A stretch of DNA of 64,000 bases from Exiguobacterium flavidum (GTDB lineage Bacteria; Bacillota; Bacilli; Exiguobacteriales; Exiguobacteriaceae): assembly GCF_003344535.1 (NCBI RefSeq), contig NZ_QPKS01000011.1:1-64000 (forward strand), in the 5' to 3' direction. The notes beneath the pieces are model-generated. The model was not told the DNA's origin. It saw only the letters and a program-made list of their open reading frames with translations, and searched no databases. Both the position numbers and the translations under genes were made by a program. How positions within the stretch are numbered: position 1 is the first letter of the stretch; each line of letters starts with the position of its first letter. Shown here one piece after another: positions 44,654 through 53,508 of this stretch.

Positions 44654-46498
44654 TCATGACGGGCGAATGATCCGGCCACCTGCTGCCTTGTGGAGCCGAT
44701 TGCGGACTGCCAGCCCAACACCTTCCTCTGATAGGTCTCGTACAAAAATCTGATCCACCGTCGTTTGGTCAAAGCGTCGTAAACAATCGTAAAGGCGCCG
44801 GGCTGCCGTCTCCATGTCGTGCCCGAGGAAACAGCGGACGTCAGCATCTACTTCTTCGCCGTCGAAGAGGATGACACCTGTCTTTGATCCCGATTGGCGA
44901 GCCGCATCAATGGTCTTTTGCAGGAAAGCGAGGTCCCCGACGACGATCGAGAGCGTCGCCTCCGGCGCGTAATGGGTATATTTCATCCCGGGCGCCTTCG
45001 GGGCGGCGTCACTCGTCTTCAAGGCGGGATCGAGTACGACCGGACCGATCGCCGCTTCGAGCTGTTCGCGCGTCACGCCGCCCGGCCGCAAGATGACCGG
45101 AGGTGTCGCCGTGCAGTCGATGACGGTCGATTCGACGCCGATTCCCGTCTCTCCGCCGTCGACGATGCCGGCAATCCGCCCGGACAGATCATGGGCGACG
45201 TGTCCGCTCGACGTCGGGGAAGGCTTTCCTGAACGGTTGGCGCTCGGTGCCGCGAGACCAAGTCCCGACGCCTCGATCAGTCGAAGCGCGAGCGGATGGT
45301 CCGGCATCCGGAGGCCGATCGTATCGAGCCCTGCCGTGACGAAGGCGGACGCCTTGCCGCTGGACGGCAAGATGATCGTCAGCGGTCCCGGCCAGAACGC
45401 CTCCATCAGGCGTCGTGCGACGTCCGGGACGAATGATGCGAACTGCTCCGCCTGTCCGATCGAGGCGACGTGGACGATCAAAGGATTATCGGAAGGGCGA
45501 CCCTTCGCTTCGAATATGCGTTCGACAGCGTCGTCGCGCGTCGCGTCCCCCGCGAGCCCGTAGACGGTCTCGGTCGGGATGGCGACCACCTCCCCATCCT
45601 TGAGCAGCTTCACTGCCCGGTCCATCGTCTTCTCGTTGATCATCTCAGTCTGCATGTCCGATTCCTTTCGCTCCGCATACACGATACGGTCTTTCCCGTT
45701 TATATCTTTTAAAATACCCGTTTCCGCCTCCGGATAACGCTCTTTTAACATCAATCGCACGTCCGGCCCTTGCGCGTGTCCGATTTCGAAGGCGATCAGA
45801 CGCCAGTCCGGTTTCAGGACGCGCGCGCTGCCTTCGACGAGACGGCGATAGAAGTCGAGGCCGTCCTTCCCGCCGAACAGCGCGAGGTGCGGCTCATGGT
45901 CGAACACGACCTCGCTGAGCAGTTCGTCCTCCTCGATGTAGGGCGGGTTCGAGACGAGGACGCGGACCGATTCGTCCGAGAGCGGCGCGAGCAGGTCCCC
46001 TTCGAGGAACGTCACGTCCGCTCCGAGCTGCTCGCCGTTTCGCCTCGCGACCGCGATCGCGTCAGGCGAGATGTCGACCGTCGTCACCGGCGTCTTCAGT
46101 TCGAGCGACAGCGTCACACAGATCGCTCCGCTGCCGGTCCCGATGTCGACGATTTCCCCTGATTCGAACGTCTCCCCTTGAATGCGGGAGACGACGAACT
46201 CGATCAGCTCCTCCGTCTCGGGGCGCGGGATGAGGACGGCGGGCGTCACCTCGAACTCACGTCCGTAGAACGGACCCGTCCCGATCAGGTGCTGGACGGG
46301 CACACCGTTCAGATGGGCCATCAGGTACTCGCTGTAGAGCAGGTCCTGCTCCGGCGTCAGCTCGTCCGACAGGCGGACGAGCAGTCCCGTCCGGTCGACG
46401 CCGAGGACGTGCATGAGTAACCATTCGGCACTCGAGCCTTCCCGTCCTGCCATGATAAATTTTGCCTGTGCTTCGTTCAGTCGTTTCGCGATCCGCAT
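44654..46498 (-). CDS. fusion of PrmC (release-factor methyltransferase) with Sua5/YwlC (threonylcarbamoyl-AMP synthase)
   Basis: One 614-aa frame joins two enzymes encoded by separate genes in B. subtilis. Residues 1-281 are complete PrmC (HemK), which N5-methylates the GGQ glutamine of RF1/RF2: IPRPETEELIEFV, VDIGTGSGAICVTL, VLVSNPPYIEEDEL. Residues 282-614 are complete Sua5, which makes threonylcarbamoyl-AMP for tRNA t6A: YrdC domain (AIPTETVYGLAGDATRD, SANRSGKPSPTSSGHV) and Sua5 C-terminal domain (APGMKYTHYAPEATL). No stop codon or linker separates them. An internal ATG at 45655 (MQTEMINEKTM) has AAAGGA 7 bases upstream, so free Sua5 could also be made. prfA ends by overlapping the start codon by one base. 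Confidence 0.92.
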   Translation of the reverse strand: MRIAKRLNEAQAKFIMAGREGSSAEWLLMHVLGVDRTGLLVRLSDELTPEQDLLYSEYLMAHLNGVPVQHLIGTGPFYGREFEVTPAVLIPRPETEELIEFVVSRIQGETFESGEIVDIGTGSGAICVTLSLELKTPVTTVDISPDAIAVARRNGEQLGADVTFLEGDLLAPLSDESVRVLVSNPPYIEEDELLSEVVFDHEPHLALFGGKDGLDFYRRLVEGSARVLKPDWRLIAFEIGHAQGPDVRLMLKERYPEAETGILKDINGKDRIVYAERKESDMQTEMINEKTMDRAVKLLKDGEVVAIPTETVYGLAGDATRDDAVERIFEAKGRPSDNPLIVHVASIGQAEQFASFVPDVARRLMEAFWPGPLTIILPSSGKASAFVTAGLDTIGLRMPDHPLALRLIEASGLGLAAPSANRSGKPSPTSSGHVAHDLSGRIAGIVDGGETGIGVESTVIDCTATPPVILRPGGVTREQLEAAIGPVVLDPALKTSDAAPKAPGMKYTHYAPEATLSIVVGDLAFLQKTIDAARQSGSKTGVILFDGEEVDADVRCFLGHDMETAARRLYDCLRRFDQTTVDQIFVRDLSEEGVGLAVRNRLHKAAGGRIIRPS

Positions 46499-47568
46499 CA
46501 GTTCGCCGCCTCCGATGCCCTCGCCTGATGTTCCATGACGAGCGCGTCGATCAGCTCGTCCATCTCCCCTTGCAGGATCCGGTCGAGCTTCTGGATCGTC
46601 AAACCGATCCGATGATCCGTCACGCGGTTCTGCGCGAAGTTGTATGTCCGGATCCGCTCCGAACGGTCACCCGTCCCGACGGCCGACTTCCGCTTCTCAT
46701 CGTACTCGGCCTGGCTCTCGCGCTGGATCTTGTCAAAGACGCGCGCCCGGAGGACCTTCATCGCCTTCTCCTTGTTCTTGATCTGCGACTTCTCGTCCTG
46801 ACAGCTCGCGACGATTCCGGTCGGCACGTGCGTCACGCGGACGGCCGACTGGGTCGTGTTGACCGACTGCCCGCCCGGTCCGCTCGAGGTGAACGTGTCG
46901 ACGCGGACGTCCTTGTCGTGGATCTCGACCTCGACCTCCTCTGCTTCCGGGAGGACGGCGACGGTCGCAGTCGACGTATGGATCCGTCCGCCCGACTCCG
47001 TCGACGGGACGCGCTGGACGCGGTGTGCCCCGTTCTCGAACTTCAGCTTCGAGTAGGCGCCTGCCCCTTTGATGATGAAGATGATTTCCTTATAACCGCC
47101 GAGCTCCGTATGGCTCGCCTCGATGACCTCGATCTTCCAGTTCTGCTTCTCGGCGAACTTCGCGTACATCTTGAACAGATCGGACGCGAACAGCGCCGCC
47201 TCGTCGCCTCCAGCAGCACCTCGGATCTCGACGATGACGTTCTTGTCGTCGTTCGGGTCCTTCGGAAGGAGGAGCGCCTTCAGCCTCGCCTCGAGCGCCT
47301 TGATCTCCGGCTCGAGATGGGCGACCTCCTCCTTCGCGAGGTCCCGCATCTCCGGGTCGGTCAGCATCTGGCGCGCCTCCTGATACGCCTCCATCTGATC
47401 GCGATAGACGCGGTAGACCTCGACGGTCGGAGCGAGCTGGGATTGTTCCTTCGAGAACTCGCGTAATTGGTTCGGGTTGTTGATGATCTCGGGATCCGAC
47501 AAGAGGTCGTTCAATTTCTCGTATCGGTCCTCGAGGGCACTTAGTCGCTCTAGCATGATGAGCTTCAT
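46498..47568 (-). CDS. prfA: peptide chain release factor 1 (RF1)
   Basis: RF1 reads UAA/UAG and releases the finished peptide. The 356-aa product has the catalytic GGQ in [27 protein letters not shown], the PxT-type stop-recognition loop ([18 protein letters not shown]), and ends in the RF1 tail. The ATG at 47568 has AGAGG 5 bases upstream; the ATG four codons later ([16 protein letters not shown]) matches Bacillus starts but has no well-placed ribosome site. Its gene product is the substrate of the adjoining PrmC domain, a common pairing. Confidence 0.96.
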   Translation of the reverse strand: MKLIMLERLSALEDRYEKLNDLLSDPEIINNPNQLREFSKEQSQLAPTVEVYRVYRDQMEAYQEARQMLTDPEMRDLAKEEVAHLEPEIKALEARLKALLLPKDPNDDKNVIVEIRGAAGGDEAALFASDLFKMYAKFAEKQNWKIEVIEASHTELGGYKEIIFIIKGAGAYSKLKFENGAHRVQRVPSTESGGRIHTSTATVAVLPEAEEVEVEIHDKDVRVDTFTSSGPGGQSVNTTQSAVRVTHVPTGIVASCQDEKSQIKNKEKAMKVLRARVFDKIQRESQAEYDEKRKSAVGTGDRSERIRTYNFAQNRVTDHRIGLTIQKLDRILQGEMDELIDALVMEHQARASEAAN

Positions 47569-47595
47569 TCCTTCCTCTACATATACTCTGCCAAA

Positions 47596-47604
47596 AGTAT
47601 AGCA
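47596..47604 (-). promoter_or_regulatory. extended -10 promoter of prfA
   Basis: On the minus strand TGC-TATACT forms an extended -10, with the prfA start codon about 28 bases downstream. The -35 region is poor. Confidence 0.45.
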
Positions 47605-47656
47605 AAAAACACGCCTCTCCGTCCGCCTTCCTATCCTTCGTCGGACTTAAGTCTGA

Positions 47657-47684
47657 TTGACAAGTTCTGTAAATGAATTATACT
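47657..47684 (+). promoter_or_regulatory. promoter of the gntR-ABC operon
   Basis: TTGACA (47657-47662) and TATACT (47679-47684) are 16 bases apart. A palindrome GTATTAATAC (47698-47707) lies just downstream of the expected transcription start and is a candidate operator for the operon's GntR protein. Confidence 0.65.
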
Positions 47685-47726
47685 GAATGTACCAACCGTA
47701 TTAATACACTTAGGGAGGAATGCACC

Positions 47727-48104
47727 ATGTTCACCATCGATCCGCGAAGTCCCTCTCCCCTCTATGAGCAGCTGATCGAACAAACCATCCGTTCGATCGC
47801 CCGCGGTCTGATACGTCCGGGCGAGCAGATGCCGTCCGTCCGCGAGCTCGCAGGCAGCCTGTTCATCAATCCGAACACCGTCGCGCGCGCCTATCAGGAG
47901 CTCGAGAGCCGCGGCTTCATTACGACGATGCGTGGCAAGGGCTCGTTCGTCGCCGACATGCCGCTTTCGCTCGTGCGGGAAGAAGCGCTCAAGCAGAAGA
48001 TGTACGAACTCCGCGCCGTCGCGAAAGAGCTCGACGTGTCGGACGAGGAGCTATGCCAGATGATGGAACGAATCAAGGAGGAGCATAAACATGTTGACCG
48101 TTGA
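47727..48104 (+). CDS. GntR-family regulator, YtrA type
   Basis: The 125-aa repressor has the GntR winged helix (about residues 10-75: SPLYEQLIEQTIRSIARGLIRPGEQMPSVRELAGSLFINPNTVARAYQELESRGFITTMRGKGSFVA) and a short C-terminal helix pair instead of a ligand domain, typical of the YtrA subfamily. These regulators control their own ABC transporter operon. GGGAGG lies 7 bases before the ATG at 47727. The downstream ABC ATPase gene overlaps by 14 bases. Confidence 0.9.
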   Translation: MFTIDPRSPSPLYEQLIEQTIRSIARGLIRPGEQMPSVRELAGSLFINPNTVARAYQELESRGFITTMRGKGSFVADMPLSLVREEALKQKMYELRAVAKELDVSDEELCQMMERIKEEHKHVDR

Positions 48105-48957
48105 ACACCTGACGAAACGAATTGGACAGAAGATGATCTATGAGAACGCCTCGTTCACCTTGCCGGCCGGGACGATCACGGCCTTGATCGGACGGAACGG
48201 GGCAGGCAAGACGACGCTCTTGAAGACGCTCGTCGGCACGTATCTGCCGACGCGCGGACGTGTCGAATGGGCGGGCGAGTCGATTCATGATGTGCCGGCG
48301 ACGCGACGTCACATCTTCCTCGTCCCGGACTCGGTCGTCCATTATCGCCAGATGTCGCTCGGCGAGCTGATCGGCTTCTACGCGGCATTCTATCCGGCGT
48401 TCGACCGTCCGTACATCGAGAACTACTGTCGCTCTGCGAACCTCGACCGTTCGCGCCGCGTAACGGCGCTGTCGAAAGGTCAAGCCCAGCTCTTCCTGCT
48501 CCAGCTCGCCTTCGCGACGAACGCCCCTGTCCTGTTGCTCGACGAACCGACGGACGGGCTCGACCGGATCAACAAGCGCGACTACCTCAAACAGCTCGTC
48601 TCGCTCCTCGCCGAGCGCCAGACCGCCGTCCTGATCGCCTCTCACCAGCTCGAGGAACTCGACTCGCTCGCAGACCGGGTGATGACGATCGAGCACCACG
48701 TCGTCAAAGCTCCGAAGACGCTCGAGGATGCGAAGTCGAGCATCCAGAAGTGGCAGGTCGTCTATGAGGAAGTCCCGGCGCTCGCCCATCAGGACATCCA
48801 GGTGCTCGGGCAGACGGGACGCGTCCTGAACGTGCTCGTCCTGTCAGAAGCAGGCGCCGCCTATCTCGAGAAGACGCAGCCGCTCCTGAAGGATCCGCTG
48901 CCAGTCCAGCTCGAAGACTATTTCCTAGGAACATTCGGAGGGGATCAAGATGTATAA
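48091..48957 (+). CDS. ABC transporter ATP-binding protein (YtrB type)
   Basis: The 288-aa ATPase has Walker A IGRNGAGKTTLLK, a signature in the variant form ALSKGQ in place of LSGGQ, Walker B LLLDEPTDGLD, and an H-loop ASHQ. The C-terminal about 80 residues are a separate accessory region. The LSKGQ form is common in YtrB-like ATPases paired with ABC-2 permeases and YtrA regulators. It overlaps gntR at its start and the permease gene by 8 bases at its end. The substrate is unknown; cell-wall stress is the usual link. Confidence 0.9.
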   Translation: MLTVEHLTKRIGQKMIYENASFTLPAGTITALIGRNGAGKTTLLKTLVGTYLPTRGRVEWAGESIHDVPATRRHIFLVPDSVVHYRQMSLGELIGFYAAFYPAFDRPYIENYCRSANLDRSRRVTALSKGQAQLFLLQLAFATNAPVLLLDEPTDGLDRINKRDYLKQLVSLLAERQTAVLIASHQLEELDSLADRVMTIEHHVVKAPKTLEDAKSSIQKWQVVYEEVPALAHQDIQVLGQTGRVLNVLVLSEAGAAYLEKTQPLLKDPLPVQLEDYFLGTFGGDQDV

Positions 48958-49972
48958 GCAATTATTCCGCCATCAACTGAAACAAGCCGTCTTCCCGATC
49001 ATCGGTTTCATCCTGCTCGCCGTCTTCGCCTACGGGTTCGGCGCCTTCAACCTGATCGAGTCGCTGAAGGATTCATCAATCTACGGTGATGCGATCGCCG
49101 AACCGTATCTCATCACCCAGGTGCTCGTCAACCCGATCTTCACGGGCGGCGCCGCCGTCCTGATCGCGATCTTCTCCATCCTCCTGATCGGGGCGGAGCG
49201 CGGCAGCGGACGGAGCGGAATGTTGCACGCACTGCCGTTCCCGCGCCGCAGCCTGTTCTTCATCAAGTGGCTGATCGGCGCAGGTCTGCTCCTCGTCATC
49301 CCGTTGATCGGACTCGGCGTCTCGGCCTTCCTCCTCCAGGTCATCGGCAACATCCCGCTCGGTGACTGGACGACGCCAGTTCAGCTCGCCGAGATGTTCG
49401 CCTATCATTACCTGTTCGATCTCGCCGTCTTCAGCCTGTTCCTGCTTGCAGGGACGCTCGCCGGCGACGTCATCGGTCAGCTACTGATCGGACTGTTCCT
49501 CGTCTTCTTCAACCTGTTGACGGTCGGCGTCATCTTTGCGGTCGTGTCTGCAGGACTCGAGCCCAACTCCGTGATGGATGAACAGATCGAACGCTTCGTC
49601 GAGCCGCTGATGACGACGTTCTCGTTGTTCACTCTGTTCGGCGTCGACCAGGCAATCTTCGAGAGGGACTTCCCGACGGTACCGAGTGCCGTCTACGCCA
49701 TCTGTCTGACGCTCGTCGCGACGTTGCTCGCCGCCTATCTCTACCCGCGCGTCCACAACGAGATGACAGGACGTTTCACCGTCTTCCCGCGATTGCGCAA
49801 GCCGATCGTCCTGATTTTTTCGCTCTACGCCGTCCTGTTGCTCGGCGCGTTCGTCTCCCTTTTCGCATCGTTCCAAGGGATGATCACGCAAATGTTCTAC
49901 TGGCTCGCCGTCCTGATTCTCGCCTGGCCGGTCTTCCTGGCCTTCCGTCGTCTCGTCGGCTGGCGGCACTGA
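48950..49972 (+). CDS. ABC-2-type transporter permease
   Basis: The 340-aa membrane protein has about eight transmembrane helices in two groups with an extracellular stretch between TM1 and TM2, and begins MYKQLFRHQLKQAVFPIIGFILLAVFAYGF. It is the membrane partner of the ATPase encoded immediately upstream. Family assignment rests on the layout and operon position rather than a strong motif. There is no further gene in the operon, so the exported substrate is unclear. Confidence 0.82.
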   Translation: MYKQLFRHQLKQAVFPIIGFILLAVFAYGFGAFNLIESLKDSSIYGDAIAEPYLITQVLVNPIFTGGAAVLIAIFSILLIGAERGSGRSGMLHALPFPRRSLFFIKWLIGAGLLLVIPLIGLGVSAFLLQVIGNIPLGDWTTPVQLAEMFAYHYLFDLAVFSLFLLAGTLAGDVIGQLLIGLFLVFFNLLTVGVIFAVVSAGLEPNSVMDEQIERFVEPLMTTFSLFTLFGVDQAIFERDFPTVPSAVYAICLTLVATLLAAYLYPRVHNEMTGRFTVFPRLRKPIVLIFSLYAVLLLGAFVSLFASFQGMITQMFYWLAVLILAWPVFLAFRRLVGWRH

Positions 49973-50071
49973 GATAATGGATTTTTCATCTATTCGATTC
50001 AACAAAAAATGAATTTTGGTAATCCTCCTGTGCTATAATCCAGTTACTTACTTATTTGGAGGAATCATTTC

Positions 50072-50440
50072 ATGAATTGGTATTTAAGTGTACTCAAGAA
50101 TTACGTCGGCTTCGGCGGACGCGCACGCCGCAAGGAATACTGGATGTTCACACTCATCTCGATGCTCGTGACACTCTTCTTGTCCGGAATCGAGACCGCA
50201 CTCGAACTTCCGCCTGTGCTCTCAGTGCTGTACGCGCTCGGAACGTTCCTGCCTTCGCTCGCCCTCTCGTTCCGCCGTCTCCATGACACGGGACGCAGCG
50301 CGGCATGGCTCTTGATCGGTCTCGTCCCGTTCGTCGGCTGGATCGTCGTCCTCGTCTTCATGTGCTTGCCTGGCGACCGTTCGACGAACGCATACGGTCC
50401 TTCGCCGAAGGAAGACGCACCATACGCAATGGCAGAATGA
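50072..50440 (+). CDS. DUF805 family membrane protein
   Basis: The 122-aa product matches DUF805: MNWYLSVLKNYVGFGGRARRKEYWMFTL at the N-terminus, SFRRLHDTGRSAAWLLIGLVPFVGWIVVLVFMCLPGDRSTNAYGP at the C-terminus, with three to four transmembrane helices. Function is unknown (E. coli YhaH family). GGAGG lies 9 bases before the ATG, and a TATAAT (50034-50039) stands about 32 bases upstream without a clear -35. Confidence 0.9.
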   Translation: MNWYLSVLKNYVGFGGRARRKEYWMFTLISMLVTLFLSGIETALELPPVLSVLYALGTFLPSLALSFRRLHDTGRSAAWLLIGLVPFVGWIVVLVFMCLPGDRSTNAYGPSPKEDAPYAMAE

Positions 50441-50445
50441 ACAAA

Positions 50446-50488
50446 AAAATTCCTCTCTTACGTCGCATGACGTTCGAGAGGAATTTTT
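50446..50488. terminator. bidirectional terminator
   Basis: AAAATTCCTCTC (50446-50457) pairs with GAGAGGAATTTT (50476-50487) between the DUF805 gene and the convergent lipoprotein gene. Confidence 0.8.
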
Positions 50489-51114
50489 CATTTCACCGGA
50501 ATCTGTTTCCCTTTTTCGATGCTCTTCTTGTACCCGTCGACGGCGTCGCTCGTCCACCACTCGACCGTCTTCGGTTCCTGCTCGACGATGAAGCCGATGT
50601 TGCCCGTCCTCTTCTCGTGCGGCGCGAGCTCCTTGCCGAGTCCTTCGAGATAGATGTCGTCTTCGAGCGTCTTCTCTTCCTTGCCGAGGAACACGTGCGC
50701 GACCGGGTTGAAACGGACCGGCTCGTCTCCCGTGTTGCGGACGGTGACGCGCGTCTTCCAGACATCGAACGACTCGTCGTGCGTGAAGCCGTGGAAGAAA
50801 TCGATCATCCCGTAGTCCGGCCGGGCATGGAACACCTTCTCGTCATGGACGGTCAATTCGACCGGTCCGACGGTGATCTTTCGTTCCGTCTGATTGATCT
50901 TCTTCAGCGTCAGCTCACCTTTCCGGTCCGCGACCGACTGACCTGGAGTCAGCAGCTTACGATCGTCCGTCACCTGCGGATTCGGGACGTAGACGTCCTT
51001 TTTCTCGAGCGGCGCCGCTTCCGCCTGCTTCGCGACAGGTCGCGTCTGCTCCTCCGCGCAACCCGTCAAGAGGAGCGCGAGTGCAGAGAGACCGAGCCAT
51101 TTCCGTTTCAACAT
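50488..51114 (-). CDS. predicted lipoprotein (DUF4352-like)
   Basis: The 208-aa product has a lipoprotein signal (MLKRKWLGLSALALLLTGC, modified Cys about residue 19) and then a beta-sandwich domain with the pattern of DUF4352/telomeric-repeat-binding-like immunoglobulin folds (VTVRNTGDEPVRFNPVAHVFL ... GFIVEQEPKTVEWW). Such proteins sit on the outer membrane surface; the partner is unknown. It lies 12 bases downstream of the alkaline phosphatase gene and is read the same way, so it may share its phosphate-responsive transcript. Confidence 0.75.
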   Translation of the reverse strand: MLKRKWLGLSALALLLTGCAEEQTRPVAKQAEAAPLEKKDVYVPNPQVTDDRKLLTPGQSVADRKGELTLKKINQTERKITVGPVELTVHDEKVFHARPDYGMIDFFHGFTHDESFDVWKTRVTVRNTGDEPVRFNPVAHVFLGKEEKTLEDDIYLEGLGKELAPHEKRTGNIGFIVEQEPKTVEWWTSDAVDGYKKSIEKGKQIPVK

Positions 51115-51126
51115 GTCAAATCCCCC

Positions 51127-52497
51127 TTACTTTTTCAGCAGATCAAAGATGATGCGGGCGTGGTCCGTGTTGTCCATCTGCCCTGCGAAGCGTTCCGATT
51201 GCGGTCCGTATGCATAGACCGGAACGTCCTCCCCTGTGTGTCCGCCTGTCGTCCAGCCTGTGTGTGAACGTTCGTTGAAGATCGCTTCGATCGCGTTATC
51301 GATATCGAGTACCTTCTTCGACTCAGCCGCCTTCTCGACGGATGCGATCTCTTCCTGCGTCAGGGCGAGCTTGTTCTGGTCGATGTACGTCTTCAGCGTC
51401 TCCTCGACGCCCGCGCCCTTCGCGATCTTATCGGCCATGAAGTCCGGTGTCTTCTTCGCCGCCTGGACGGGACCCGCGAACCAGTTATAGACGCCGTCAG
51501 AACCGATCGAGTAGCCGCCTGTCGAGTGATCGGCCGTCGCTACGACGAGCGTGTGCTTGTCCTTCTTCGCGAAGGCGATCGCCGCCTTGAATGCCTTCTC
51601 GAAGTCGTCCATCTCGCTCATCGCGCCGACGATGTCGTTGTCATGCCCAGCCCAGTCGACCTGGCTGCCTTCGACCATCAGGAAGAAGCCCTTTTTGTTC
51701 GTCTTCAGGCGGTCGAGCGCGGAGTTCGTCATCTCTTCGAGCGAAGGCGTCGATGCTTCGCGGTCGATCTTCTTCGGCATGCCGCCGTCCGCGAACAAGC
51801 CGAGGACACGCTCGTTCTTATCCTTCAGGAGCGACTGCTTGTCCGTGACGTAGCTGTAGCCGTCCTCTGCGAACTTCTTCGTCAAATCCGCGTCAGGCCG
51901 GACGAAGTTGCTCTTGCCCCCGCCGAGCATGACGTCGATCTTATGACCGCCGTTGACGAGTTCGTTATAGTAGTCGTCTGCGATCGCGTTCATGTTCTTG
52001 CGGCTCTCGTCATGCGCACCGAACGAGGCCGGTGTCGCATGCGTGATCTCCGACGTCGCGACGAGACCGGTCGACTTGCCCTTCTCCTTCGCCGCCTCGA
52101 GCACCGTCTTGACCGGCGTCTTGTCGTTGTCGACCGCGATTGCCGCGTTGTATGTCTTGACGCCCGTCGCCATCGCCGTCGCGGCTGACGCCGAGTCCGT
52201 CACGTTCTGAGCCGGGTCTTCCGGGTACGTCATCTGTTGTCCGACGAGGTACTGGTCGAACGCCGTCTTCTCGACGTGCTTCGTCGACGCGTCGTCCGTC
52301 ATGTAGCGGTGAGCCGACGTGTACGACACGCCCATCCCGTCACCGATCAGGAAGATGACGTTGCGGATTTCAGGACCTTTCTTCGCCTTCACTCCTGCCT
52401 CAGCCGGTGCCTCTTGACCTGCTCCGATCATCGCGCTGAGCGCGAGCGTCGACAGTGCGGCGACCGGGACGACTTTTTTAAGCATCTTCTTGTTCAT
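51127..52497 (-). CDS. secreted alkaline phosphatase (PhoA family)
   Basis: The 456-aa enzyme hydrolyses phosphomonoesters outside the cell under phosphate starvation. A signal peptide (about residues 1-34, ending PAEAG) precedes the PhoA domain with VIFLIGDGMG (metal ligands), the nucleophile S102 with D101 in VTDSASAATAMATG, and the later metal-binding motifs HDNDIVGAMSEMDDFEKAF, VVATADHSTGGY and HTGEDVPVYAYGP. The start MNKKMLKKVVP has GGGGGAAAC upstream. Two TTTAC(A/T) hexamers 22 bases apart lie before it, a possible PhoP box. Confidence 0.95.
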   Translation of the reverse strand: MNKKMLKKVVPVAALSTLALSAMIGAGQEAPAEAGVKAKKGPEIRNVIFLIGDGMGVSYTSAHRYMTDDASTKHVEKTAFDQYLVGQQMTYPEDPAQNVTDSASAATAMATGVKTYNAAIAVDNDKTPVKTVLEAAKEKGKSTGLVATSEITHATPASFGAHDESRKNMNAIADDYYNELVNGGHKIDVMLGGGKSNFVRPDADLTKKFAEDGYSYVTDKQSLLKDKNERVLGLFADGGMPKKIDREASTPSLEEMTNSALDRLKTNKKGFFLMVEGSQVDWAGHDNDIVGAMSEMDDFEKAFKAAIAFAKKDKHTLVVATADHSTGGYSIGSDGVYNWFAGPVQAAKKTPDFMADKIAKGAGVEETLKTYIDQNKLALTQEEIASVEKAAESKKVLDIDNAIEAIFNERSHTGWTTGGHTGEDVPVYAYGPQSERFAGQMDNTDHARIIFDLLKK

Positions 52498-52552
52498 GGT
52501 TGTTTCCCCCTTAAAGTGAATGGCGTTTCCGTCTTTTACTTTAGCGGAGGAA

Positions 52553-52580
52553 AGTAAAGGGAAATTGTAGGAAGTGTAAA
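52553..52580 (-). promoter_or_regulatory. possible Pho box upstream of the alkaline phosphatase gene
   Basis: On the minus strand TTTACA (52575-52580) and TTTACT (52553-52558) are exactly 22 bases apart. This fits two of three expected TTHACA repeats at 11-base steps, with TACAAT in the middle position. Tentative. Confidence 0.35.
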
Positions 52581-52610
52581 CGTTCTGTCAGCTTCTGATT
52601 GCAAAACAAT

Positions 52611-52635
52611 GACCCCTGCTCATTGAGCAGAGGTC
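52611..52635 (-). terminator. stem-loop after the P-loop kinase gene
   Basis: CTGCT/AGCAG inside ACC/GGT forms a hairpin overlapping the stop codon of the kinase-like gene; on the minus strand CATTGTTTTG follows. Confidence 0.5.
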
Positions 52636-53414
52636 TTGAGTCCGATGTCCGTCACGATGCGCAACGCAAGTTCATCAGGTGACGCATCCCGCTCGTTGAC
52701 GATCCGGAACGACTTGACGCCGAGCCGCCCGAGCAGCGCGAGCTCCCGCTTCTTGCGCTCCTTCATCACGGCGATCGTCCCTTCGATCCCGGTCAACCCG
52801 TGCTTGATGCCATACGCCTGACCCGTGTAGTAGTCGACGAAGCCGTGTTTCCACCCGTCCGGCCGCTCTGCATAGGCGCGCCTGAACGAGGCCGAGACGT
52901 CGTTTTCTTCTATATATATGAGAACGGGATCGAGCGCCTCGATCAGGCGGCTGACGTCCTCGATGTAACGCGTGACGAGTTCCTCCTCGACGTCCTGCGA
53001 GATCATCCCGATCGTCAGCGGGTTCTGCAGGAAGGCGCAGTCGAACAGGTAGACCGCCTCCTCCTGTGCGGCGCGACCCGCGAAACGCGTCCATCGTTCC
53101 TTCATCAGCTCGACGTGCGCCGCGAACGGCAGGCTGTAGGCGTCCTTTTCCGACAACCGTTTCGCCTGGTCCTCAGCGAGCGTACCGTAGCGGACGAGGC
53201 GCCCGTAACTCCCTTCGTCATGGATCGCCGAATCCGGAAGCTCTTCGGCTTCCCACTCCTCCCGGCTCAGGACGGCGACGCCGTCGAGGTCGACCGGGTG
53301 ATCCGGCGCCTCTTCCGTATAGTGTCTGACGTTCGCCAAGTGCCTCGCGAGCGCCTCTGAGATCGTGCTCTTGCCCGCGCCCGGCAGCCCTTCGATCAAT
53401 ATCAATTTCGTCAT
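52620..53414 (-). CDS. P-loop NTPase, nucleoside/shikimate-kinase-like
   Basis: The 264-aa cytoplasmic protein begins with a Walker A LILIEGLPGAGKSTISEAL (about residues 3-21), then has an acidic region typical of P-loop kinases, LFDCAFLQNPLTIGMI (possible substrate site), and a helical C-terminal part. No ATP-grasp or helicase motifs are present. It resembles unassigned small-molecule kinases. The ATG at 53414 is preferred because AGGAGGG then has a six-base gap; an ATG two codons earlier abuts it. Confidence 0.72.
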   Translation of the reverse strand: MTKLILIEGLPGAGKSTISEALARHLANVRHYTEEAPDHPVDLDGVAVLSREEWEAEELPDSAIHDEGSYGRLVRYGTLAEDQAKRLSEKDAYSLPFAAHVELMKERWTRFAGRAAQEEAVYLFDCAFLQNPLTIGMISQDVEEELVTRYIEDVSRLIEALDPVLIYIEENDVSASFRRAYAERPDGWKHGFVDYYTGQAYGIKHGLTGIEGTIAVMKERKKRELALLGRLGVKSFRIVNERDASPDELALRIVTDIGLKTSAQ

Positions 53415-53469
53415 CTTCATCCCTCCTCATTCATCGTAGCATGCAGTCTTTTTCATTCCCCATCGCATC

Positions 53470-53500
53470 AAAAAAGCCCCGCGCACGGATGCGACGGGGC
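53470..53500 (-). terminator. terminator of the symporter gene
   Basis: GCCCCG (53476-53481) pairs with CGGGGC (53495-53500); on the minus strand six T residues follow. Confidence 0.85.
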
Positions 53501-53508
53501 CGGTTGCG

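Noticed and set aside
46498-47568. RF2 instead of RF1
   Set aside because: The context (tdk-prfA-prmC order) and the lack of an RF2-type frameshift site fit RF1.
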